From Magnaporthiopsis rhizophila (taxonomy: Eukaryota > Ascomycota > Sordariomycetes > Magnaporthales > Magnaporthaceae), in NCBI GenBank assembly GCA_003049465.1, contig PYSS01000001.1:667646-731645 (forward strand): a stretch of DNA of 64,000 nucleotides, read 5' to 3'. The notes beneath the pieces were generated by a model. The model was given only the letters and a program-made list of their open reading frames with translations. It ran no database searches and had not been told where the DNA came from. The translations under genes were made by a program, and so were the position numbers. Each line of letters opens with the position of its first letter. Within the stretch, counting starts at the first letter, position 1. Of the stretch, positions 34,868 to 43,789 are shown piece after piece.

Positions 34868-37173
34868 ATGTCCGACGACGACTCTTCAGACCTCTCCTCG
34901 GTCGACTCCCTCTCGCCTCCGCCCCCGGAGGACGACTGCGAGGTGCAATTGAAGAAGCAGGATGGCATCCTGAAGTTCTTCCACAAGGTGCCCAAGCAGC
35001 AGGCCGTCGCCGCCGCCAAGTCCGAATCGACGTCGCCGCCGCCGCCACCCAAGAGGGCGGCATCTCCCGCGCACGAGTATGCTCTGGCAGACAACCCTGA
35101 TATTGCAGTAAGTTTATTTCCCATCTTTGTCGCGTGGAACAGGTGTTGTGACGCGAGATATCGCGTCTGGTGCGGAGGGGTTGTGCGCACCTTTTGGTGG
35201 CAGCTGTCCAGGGAACCGGAAGTGGGTGGCAGGTGAGGGCGAACTGGGGTTGTGCTGACAGGACGCGGCGCGCCCCAACCAGTTTATTGTCATGTTCCGC
35301 AACAAATTCAACGATGTCTTCCCCAAGAACCTCACCACCTTTGGGCCCAAAGAGCTGGAGCGCGAGATTGTCGATTCCGTGCCCGGAGATCGCGTCGAGG
35401 CCTTCCTGTGCGCCATCCTGAAGCTTCTTCTCAATCGCCAGCAAGAGGTCAAGTACGCGCCCCCAGACCCCTCCATCACTCTGTGCCACACCACCGCATC
35501 CCGTCTGAGATCTCTGATCTCCCAAAGCGCCGTCGACTTACTTACCTTCGTCTCAACGGAAAAACAGATCGGGCCATTACGGCCGGGCGCTCGAAGATGC
35601 CATCAAAACCAACGAGGCCTCTTGGCCGCGCTCCTGGGGCGGCGCCAATCCCCTCGCCGGCGGAACGACGTTCAACTCCATGACTCCGACCCAGCGGGTG
35701 CGTACTTTGGTTTCACTCGGCTCTGTGGCGCTTGATACTCGTCCGGAAGTGTTTCTAACTCCTGGCGACTTTGGCCCCTTTGCTTCCAGCTCGATCTTCT
35801 CCGCACCTTGATCCTGTGGACGATGCAGTCCTCCAGGACGGTCAAGGACATCATCGACAACGCGTACAAGAACAAGCGCCAGGAAGATGATCTCAATCAG
35901 CCCCTCTCCGTCCAGCCGCTCGGTTCCGACAGCGACAAGCGACGCTACTTCTTGGTCGAGGGCCCCGAGCACACTTCGTTCCGCATATACCGCGAGAGCA
36001 ACCCTGCCGGGTTCCAGCGCACCTGGTGGAGCGTTGCTGGCAGCATCGAGGACGTCCATGCCCTGACGGATAAGCTCCTCACGGCAGACGGCGGCCCCAA
36101 GGCCCGAAAGCTGGGCCAGAAGCTCCAGGAACAGATCCCCCACTTGGAGGAGTCGCTCGATGTAAATGCTTTCGCTCCTCTTTCCATCAACGCTCTTCTG
36201 CTAGTCGCAGCAGTACTGACCTACCCCATAGAAGTTGAGGCGCCGCGAGTACCGCCTCCAGCGCAAGCAGCAGTTCAAGCGGCCCGACCCAGGCTTCTCG
36301 CTCTATGAGGGCCGGACGCGGGGCAAGCGGGCCAAGTACACGTACGATGACGACGAGGACTACGAGTTCAACAGCGACTCCACCGCGACGCGACGGTCGG
36401 CACGCAACACAGGCACACATACCCCGGCCGAGCCTGCCGGTCCTGTCACAACCGCCAGCGGTCGTCAGGTGCGTGCGCCTAGCCGCTTGAACGTCGAGAC
36501 ACGAAGCAACGGTGGCGGCACGAGCGCCAGCAACAGCGTCCGCGAGGACTCGGAGATGAGGGACGAGGAGCCCACCTCGGCCACGGGTCGTGGGGTTCGG
36601 CCGCGACGTGCTGCTGCTGTCAATCACGGCATGAGCGGCTGGTCCAAGAAGAAGAGCAGGGACGTCGACGAGTGGGACTCGGATGCCGAGGACGAAGACA
36701 GCGAGCCCGACTTTGGCGGTGATGACGAAGACGAGGACGTCCCCGACGAGAGCGAGGAGGAGATCGACGAGGAGTTTGAAGACGACGACGCCAACATGGC
36801 TGACGGTGACGAGGAGGGTCCGGATGCGTCGCTAGTCGTCAAGCTTCCCGTTAAAGCCGTGCTCGACGGCAAAACCGGCAAGTACTCCAGGGCCACTAGA
36901 AGTAGTGGCGCCGTGCTTGCCAGCCCGAGCAGCAGCTCCGAGCGCAGTGCGGGACGCGCTGAACCCGACGCCCCTGGCGGACCGCCACTCCCAGCGATCC
37001 TCGGCTCTCCAGTGCAGACGGAAGAGGAGATCTCGGTTTCGGTCAAGCCCGTCACTCCCGAGACGGAGAGCGACACCACCAAGACGTCACACAACGTCCT
37101 GCCCACGACCGCTCTGGCTTTTAGAGGAAGCCCGGAGAAGTCGCAGCATAACCGGCGAACTGTCGACGTCTGA
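34868..37173 (+). CDS. Chromatin-associated protein with WHIM1/WSD-like region
   Basis: Exons 34868-35107, 35283-35452, 35568-35697, 35790-36161 and 36232-37173 give 617 aa. The conserved block runs from about residue 81: FIVMFRNKFNDVFPKNLTTF, then an Arg/Leu-rich helical segment ending LLNRQQEVK, SGHYGRALEDAI and LRTLILWTMQSS. PLGSDSDKRRYFLVEG and FRIYRESNP then follow. The latter pair resembles the WSD (WHIM2/3) motif of ISWI-associated factors such as ACF1/ITC1, where this module helps the remodeller read linker DNA. The N terminus is acidic with a Pro run; the C-terminal half is highly charged with long Asp/Glu stretches (about residues 400-460) and Ser/Thr/Pro, consistent with a histone-binding nuclear protein. 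No PHD finger or bromodomain is present. Family assignment rests on my pattern reading and needs a profile search. For exon 2 an acceptor 18 bp upstream (after CTGACAG) also keeps frame and would add six residues. Confidence 0.8.
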
Positions 37174-37911
37174 GGTGAAAGCGCCAGCGGTTCCGGAAGC
37201 CCGCCAACTGTGTGGCCCCGTCACCTGGGAGGGGCTCTCTATCCAACTCCTATTGCATGTGACACAACCTATCCCCGGGATATGCCCTGGCTGTCTCCAA
37301 GGCATACAGCCCTTTGTCGACCTTCGTTATCAGCACATGCTCAGTCTTGTCACTCGTTCTCATGCCTGTCTTTTTGTTCTGATTTTACCCCTACTCTTCC
37401 CCCGTTGCTACTGTCTCTACCTACCGTCTTCCCTATTCAAGGGTAACTGTTCGTTGATGGAGTTTTGGTGTTGAAAATCTTTGATGTCTTTGTTATTATT
37501 TCTTTGGAAGCCCAAAAAAGGGCTGCTGTGCGATGAGGCGTTGGCAGTTTTGCGTCGGAACAAAAAGTAAAGCAAGGGAGCTTCTGATGTCATCCATGAG
37601 TGGTGATAGGGGGTTACGACATGGCCGGTATAGATGTTCTGATAGAGTAGCAAACATGCTACATAATATTGTCGACGACGATGCCTTTGAGAAGAACGAA
37701 AGCCCTACCTTTGGTAGTCTCGGTGAATAGGTAGTCAATGGCGTGTCATCTTCGATACGACGCGGTTGAAGTCGTCTCTCACATGCATCAAATATGAGCA
37801 GGTTTCTTCTTGATTGTCACTGCCGCGCGCACAAAAAGACTTAATATTTTGTTTCATTTAATAGGTACGCCGCCCGTGCCCACTTGCCCTGTCCCCTTGG
37901 GACAGAATTGC
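37174..37911. other. Convergent 3' spacer
   Basis: 738 bp, AT-richer than the flanking exons, likely two 3' UTRs. No gene is seen. Confidence 0.5.
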
Positions 37912-38549
37912 CTACCTCCATTGCCGTCCATAAGACGACGGCCTGGCGGCGGCGGTGGTCCTGGACTTCTCTGGCGGGATGATCCAGTTGTTGACGCCGT
38001 ACCACCAGCGCCTCAGCCTCGCGCCCGACGAGCTGCCGTGCAGCTGCGCGTTCTTGTTCCAGTACTGCCAGCCGCATATCGCGAGGTTGTATAGCACCCC
38101 CTGGGCCAGGGGCATCATGACCTGTAGATGGGAACTAGCAAGTCAGCACCATGCCTCCTCCTATTTTCTGTGTCCTCAGACGGACGGACCTGGTCTCGAG
38201 CCGTGATCCAGGCGACCTTCCACCACGTGTCGGCTTTTGCTATGCTGCGGAGGTAGCTCTGCTCGAACCGGAGGTCCGGCAGCGGCGGAAGCTGGTGGGC
38301 GGGCCGGCGGGGCGTTGGCCTCAGGACGCTGTAGGGGATGTCATCGTCGTCACCGTCCTCCTCCTGCACGTCTTCTGCTTCGTCGTCCAGGCTGCCCAGG
38401 TCGTCGCCGTCGTGCTTCTCGCGCAGCGACACGGGCTCGGCCTTGTCGGCGGCGGTCGAGGGGTTGAGGTCGTGGCGAGGCGACGGGTGGCGGTTGATGT
38501 GGGCCGTCTGCACCGTCTCCGCCACCTGGAGAGGAAGCGAAGACGACAT
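37912..38549 (-). CDS. DUF1770-type fungal protein of unknown function
   Basis: Exons complement(37912-38121, 38190-38549) give 189 aa. The middle carries the recognisable fungal-specific block YSVLRPTPRRPAHQLPPLPD, LRFEQSYLRSI, WWKVAWITARDQ and, after a 68 bp intron, VMMPLAQGVLYNLAICGWQY. An acidic stretch (about residues 50-75) precedes it. The hydrophobic MPLAQGVLYNLAICGW segment could be a membrane-associated or buried helix. This matches a conserved Pezizomycotina family catalogued only as DUF1770, with no known function. The start at 38549 was chosen over an in-frame upstream codon because the family begins near this Met and the upstream part is unlike it. It is divergent from eRF1. Confidence 0.8.
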
Positions 38550-39499
38550 TTGTTTGGGGGAGGCTTGGTACGAGTCTGGGACTTTTCGATTGTTGGTCGA
38601 TGGTGTTCGAACGCGCCGGGATCGATCGGGACAGGAAGGTTCAATAGAAAGTCGGCACACAGCTTGGGACAGGCAGCTCCCAGCAGCCTTGGGTAGTCTT
38701 GGTTGTCTGCTGGGGCTAAGTGATTGGCTCCCGATGACCCGCCAGATACCTGGGACGGGTCGGCTAATAGGTAGAAGCACGCCGGATGTCAAAGCCCGAA
38801 TTCACGGCGAAAGATGACAAGGAACTTAGGTAGGCACCTAACTACCTGAAACAAGAGAATGAGACATGAGAACGGGAAATGGAAATGAAAATGAGTGTAC
38901 AGGCTAGGTTTCCTAGGTATCAAGGTAGGTAGCCATGAGAATTCCCCGATACAAGCGCCACGAACTGGGCCTTGTTGCTCACCTAATACCACTGCGGCTC
39001 GCAGCTCCCTCTTGCGTCACTCGCACGGGTCTGCGGATCCCGTTCATCCAGTCCCCTCATGTTTTCCGTTCAGGGCGGTGTGAGCCAAGTTGAGTGAGAA
39101 TCAGGCGCTGAAGGCTAGAGCCATCCATGGATGGGTAAGAATGACTCGCTCCCAACCAATTAGCCTCGCCGAATTCTGTTGCCGTTGCGGGCTTTTGCGG
39201 CTCAGAGTTGACGGCAACCACCAGGCAGCATTTGCGGCGAGCGACAGCGAGGCACTAAGCACAAACTTGTAGCCACGCCGCCCCAACTCCTCTCCCCCTC
39301 CTCGAAAACCCCCACCACAAAAAATCCAGGCACACTCCGGCCCTTTTGCGCTGCCCATTTTCTTTGTCTATTTTTTCTCATTTACCGCCACATCCCGGTA
39401 TTCGACCTGCGAGGAGTGCCACACTCCCCATTGCGCGCATTTTGAGAGCAGCACCAAGCACGCGCCCGGGACTAGTTCCAGCGGGAGAAGCCTGTCAAG
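38550..39499. promoter_or_regulatory. Divergent promoter region DUF1770 gene / eRF1
   Basis: 950 bp between two outward starts. It holds a cluster of TAGGTA-type words at about 38826-38848 and 38903-38934. No coding signal is seen. Confidence 0.5.
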
Positions 39500-41168
39500 A
39501 TGAGCGACGCTCAGGGAAACGAGGCGGAGAAGAACGTAAGCCTCGTGTCCTTCCTTGCCTGTCGCTCCCACAGCAAGCCCCGTCGCAGCGATCCCGGCCG
39601 GCTTCCTCGATTCAGACCTCCGGACTGACCAATCCGCCGCACCCATCAGATCGAGATATGGAAGGTGAAGAAGCTCATCAAGCGCCTCGAGGCCGCCCGC
39701 GGCAACGGCACCAGCATGATCTCCTTGATCATCCGTATGTGGCCTCTTCTCCCCAACCCACGCCCGCTGCGCTCGACTTTTCGCGTCCCCCGGCCCTGCT
39801 AACGCGCGCGAGCGCAGCCCCAAAGGACCAGGTGTCGCGCGCCGCCAAGATGTTGGCTGAAGAATACGTACGTGGCCAGAGAAAGCCTCCCCCGCCCAGT
39901 CCATGACGCCTTCGGTCGAGCCAAAATCTACCCCCTGCCCCGCTTGCTGACACTCGCCGCTGCAGGGCACCGCATCCAACATCAAGTCCCGTGTGAACCG
40001 ACAGTCGGTGCTGTCGGCCATCACGTCGACACAGCAGAGGCTGAAGCTTTACAACAAGGTCCCGCCCAACGGCCTGGTCGTGTACTGCGGTGAAATCTTG
40101 ACCTCGGAGGGGAAGGAACGCAAGGTCAACATCGACTTTGAGCCGTTCAAGCCCATCAACACCTCGCTGTACCTCTGCGACAACAAATTCCACACAGAGG
40201 CTCTCGCTGAGCTGCTCGAATCGGACCAGAAGTTCGGCTTCATCATCATGGACGGAAACGGCGCCCTCTTCGGCACTCTTAGTGGCAACACCCGCGACAT
40301 TGTCCAGAAGTTCTCGGTCGACCTTCCCAAGAAGCACGGCCGTGGTGGTCAGTCGGCCCTGCGTTTCGCGCGTCTGCGTGAGGAGAAGCGGCACAACTAC
40401 GTTCGCAAGGTCGCCGAGCTGGCGGTACAGAACTTCATCACGGCCGACAAGGTCAACGTGGCCGGCATCATCCTGGCCGGCTCGGCCGACTTCAAGAACG
40501 ACCTGAACGCGTCCGACATGTTCGACAATCGCCTGGCCACCAAGGTCATCAAGGTCGTCGACGTCTCGTACGGAGGCGAGAATGGCTTCAACCAGGCCAT
40601 CGAGCTGTCGGCAGAGACGCTCGGCAACGTCAAGTTCATCCAGGAGAAGAAGCTGATCGGCAAGTACTTTGAGGAGATCAGCCAGGACACGGGCCGCGTG
40701 TGCTACGGCATGGAAGACACGCTCAAGGCGCTGGAGCTTGGCGCCGTCGAAACGTTGATCGTGTTTGAGAACCTCGAGATGAACCGCTGGACTCTTAAGG
40801 ACAGCAGCGGCACCGAGATAATCATCCACTCCACCAAGGCCCAGGAGGCAGCCAGCAGGGATCAGTTCCTGGACAAGGAGACGGGTCAGGAGATGGAGAT
40901 TGTATCACAGGAGTCCTTCCTCGAGTGGATCGCTGAGCACTACAAGGACTTTGGTACGACGCTGGAGTTCGTCTCGGACCGATCGACCGAGGGCAACCAG
41001 TTCGTCAAGGGCTTCGGCGGCATCGGCGGCCTTCTGCGATACAAGGTCAACTTTGAACAGTTGGCTGAAGTTGACGACGATGACGACTACTACGATGGTA
41101 AGGCAAAGGACGTGGCGGAAACGCAGCGCGCAGAACCTAAGGCTAACACGCAAACAATGGCAGATTGA
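39500..41168 (+). CDS. SUP45: Eukaryotic peptide chain release factor eRF1
   Basis: Exons 39500-39535, 39650-39734, 39818-39867, 39966-41097 and 41164-41168 give 435 aa. eRF1 reads all three stop codons in the ribosomal A site and triggers peptide release with eRF3. The stop-codon-recognition motif NIKS lies at residues 62-65, followed by YLCDNKF (the YxCxxxF motif) and the catalytic GGQ at 184-186 within KHGRGGQSALRF. The C-terminal domain that contacts eRF3 ends in a short acidic tail rich in Asp and Tyr. The last coding exon is five nucleotides (the last two bases of the final Asp codon plus TGA). I prefer the spliced end because it gives the acidic terminus usual for fungal eRF1 and the intron has a GTAAGG donor, a GCTAAC branch and a GCAG acceptor. 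The 66 bp intron is itself an open multiple of three. Confidence 0.96.
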
Positions 41169-42177
41169 CAGACTGAATCCCTCGTTGACCACGAGGGATC
41201 TCCGACTCGAGCAGCCGAGCCCGAGCAGGCGGTGGTCGGGCGGCGAGCGGCCAAGATATCGCCGGCCGAGCGGCGGGTGATGAAGGGCTTCCCGTCCAGC
41301 TCAAGCATCAACGGGGGTCACCAGGTCGCGCGCCCGAGCCCGCTTCGCGCTATGATGACGGCTTCTTGAGTTTTCTTTTTCGAGGGGAGAAAGAAGAATG
41401 ATTGTGAGGTGAGCTCAGGCCTTCTCTGGTGAGCCCTCTCTACGCCGAGAAATCTAGAGGAAAAAATGGCGTTTCTTTTGCCTTGGTTTGCTGCATGTTT
41501 TATTAATAGAATGGAGAGTCGGTTGTTAGATGAGCGAGTACCCCCCCAAAGGCCTGCAACCAACCTACTCAGAAAACAAGGGTCCAAGGGAAAACCAAGA
41601 GGCTTAACGTCAGTCATGCGCAGGACCTAGTCGGTGGCTCGGTTCTCGGGGAAAGACGAGATGCGAACGAGAAGGCGTCGTGCAAGAGGAAGGTTTAGGA
41701 GCAACATCGGGGTTCTTTTGGAGAGACATTGTATGACGAGGCACCTGCCTAATCAAGTCAGCGTATAGAGAGGAGCGAAGACGGGACTGTGTCTTTGTGT
41801 GTGGGCGAGTCTGTTCCAGGGGCAAGGTGGTGAAGTATTGCATGACCCCAGCTTGGGGATCGGATTGCTTTTTCGGAGGAAAGGGTTATATGGTTTAGTG
41901 CTGAGTACCTACACTTCTATCCAGCTTTGCGGCAACTCCCTGTCTGGGTAGGTGGTAGTTACGCAAGGCAAAGAAACGATCGATATTGCTCTCTGACTGT
42001 ATCAACTCTGGCCTTGGTTCTCTGGAGCTCAAGCGGCTGGGATATGGCTTGAGTGCCCATGCTCGGCAAGATGAAGGAGATTTCATATTCAATTTTGCAT
42101 ATATGGACCGTAATGGTCCCTCGTACACGCGTCCTCTTTTAACCACTTCCCAAACCTATAGACAAGACACCACTCGT
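41169..42177. other. Convergent 3' spacer eRF1 / PHA2
   Basis: 1.0 kb between converging stop codons, with no coding signal. It probably contains the two 3' UTRs. Confidence 0.5.
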
Positions 42178-43430
42178 TCATCGGCGGCTTTCCCAGCTGC
42201 CGAGCCACCTCGAGCTGTGGGCGACGCGCGCAACGTCGGCCAGCACGGACGCGACCTTGTCGTCCCCCTCGGCGGCCTCGTCGACCTCGAACTCGACGAA
42301 GAAGAGGTACTGGAACGGCCGGATCAGGCTCGGGAGGCTGTTGATGCTGGTCAGGTTGAGCCCCGCGCGGCGGAAGCACTGCAGCACGTCGGCCAGCGAG
42401 CCGGGCGAGCGGTGGGGGACGGTGAAGGAGACGAGGGACTTTTTTGACGTGCCCGACTGCTGGGCTGGTGATGGAAGAGGGGCAGGAGAGGAGACGGCAA
42501 CAGCAGCATCAGCAGCAGCATCAGCAGCATCAGCAGCAGCAGCAGCAGCAGCAGCGTCTTTGCGGATGACGAAAAACCGCGTCACGTTGTCGGCCCGGTC
42601 CTCGATGCAGGCGGCCAACACGTCGAGGCCGTTGGCCGCCGCGGCCGCCTCGCTGGCCACGGCGGCGCTGGCGCCCCCGGCGTCGGCGGCGGCCAGCTCG
42701 GCGGCGCGGCTGGTCGAGCTCACGTCGATCAGCTCGGCGTGCGGCAGGTGCGCCGACGTGAAGCGCGACGTCTGCCCAAAGGCCTGCGGGTGCGAGTAGA
42801 CGTGGCGGATGTGCGCGAGGCCGGTCAGGGGCCCGCCACGCTTGGGGGGAGCTTCTTCCCCTTGGCTGCTGCTGCTGCTGCTGCCACCGGACCGTCGGCC
42901 AAGCAGGAAATGGTGCACGTCCAGGTAGTGCTCGGCGCAGACGCTGACGCCGGCGTACTCGCCCGCGCGGTCGCCCAGGCAGTCGAGGGTGAAGGTCACG
43001 ACGCCGTGGGTCGAGTTCTCGAATGGGACGACGCCGTACGTGGCGGTCCCGGCTTGGACGGCGTCGAAGACGGCTTTTTATTTTTCGAAATTATTATTAT
43101 TTTGGGTTCAGAATAAGGAAGCCAGTATAAGTCGATGGGATATCGAGATCCGCTCTCATCTGCAAGGGGCACGTCATGTACATGCCTCTAATGGTTGGGA
43201 CGGGAACCAGGTCCCAGCCCTGGCCTGGAAAGAGAGCGATTGTGGCCTTTGGGGGGAGTGTAAGTGAGTGTCTGGTCATCATCTCTCGGCTAAGCGAGTC
43301 TCTTCTTCCCCGCACATCGAAATAACACGCATACCTGGTGAGAATACGATGTGGGTGGTCCCAGGAACGACACGACAGTCTTGCTGTCCCTGGCCAAAGG
43401 CGTATCCTGTGATGTTACTGTTGAGGCCAT
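42178..43430 (-). CDS. PHA2: Prephenate dehydratase (phenylalanine biosynthesis)
   Basis: Exons complement(42178-43073, 43186-43246, 43335-43430) give 350 aa. The enzyme converts prephenate to phenylpyruvate, the step before phenylalanine. Exon 1 has VSFLGPPTSYSHQ (family start), exon 2 ATIALFPGQGWDLVPVPTIR, exon 3 AVFDAVQAGTATYGVVPFEN with STHG, then HIRHVYSHPQAFGQ and the catalytic Thr-Arg-Phe in DNVTRFFVI. A C-terminal ACT regulatory domain follows (SFTVPHRSPGSLADVLQCFR onward), expected to bind phenylalanine for feedback control; the usual Ser-Arg-Pro motif reads SLPS here. Between the two domains lies a poly-Ala/Asp insert encoded by a CAG-type repeat. Intron 2 appears to begin with GC rather than GT, because only AGAG before GCATGT restores the frame and the family motif. 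Symbol follows yeast. Confidence 0.93.
42498..42555. repeat. CAG/CTG trinucleotide repeat inside PHA2
   Basis: On the + strand this is a run of CAGCAGCAT-type units followed by eight or so pure CAG units. In the PHA2 frame (- strand) it encodes Ala with scattered Asp between the catalytic and ACT domains. Confidence 0.9.
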
Positions 43431-43789
43431 GCTGATGGAATCTGCTGCTGCTGCTGTAAGAAAAAAAAAAAAAAAAAAAAGCTCGTCTGTTGTGACCCGG
43501 TTCAGTCACATAAAAACTTTTTTTATGTTCCTTCCCGATGTCGGGCACAATTTGCAACCAACGATGTTTCTGCGGTTTGGCACGGGCTGCCGCTAATAGG
43601 TGTTGCCGTTTGGCGTTGCACCGCCCGTACTCACAGGGAACATAGCAATTGAGTTGAACCCGGCCCACCTCACCGTGCCCACTTGACTTGGCGGCGAGCA
43701 GACGTGTGTGAGTATTAAAACCCCATCCGGCCGGCCCCAATTGTATCATCCCATTGAGGCGATACCACCAATTACCCTGCACCATCACA
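43431..43789. promoter_or_regulatory. Bidirectional promoter region PHA2 / HTD2-like gene
   Basis: Only 359 bp separate the two divergent start codons. The interval contains a GCT repeat next to the PHA2 start and an A20 run at 43461-43480. A shared nucleosome-free region is plausible. Confidence 0.6.
43461..43480. repeat. A20 homopolymer
   Basis: Uninterrupted run of 20 A, preceded by GCTGCTGCTGCTGTAAG, in the PHA2 leader/promoter region. Confidence 0.9.

Noticed and set aside
41098..41168. Unspliced 3' end of eRF1 as the main protein end
   Set aside because: Possible as an isoform, but complete splice signals and the acidic terminus typical of the family favour splicing.
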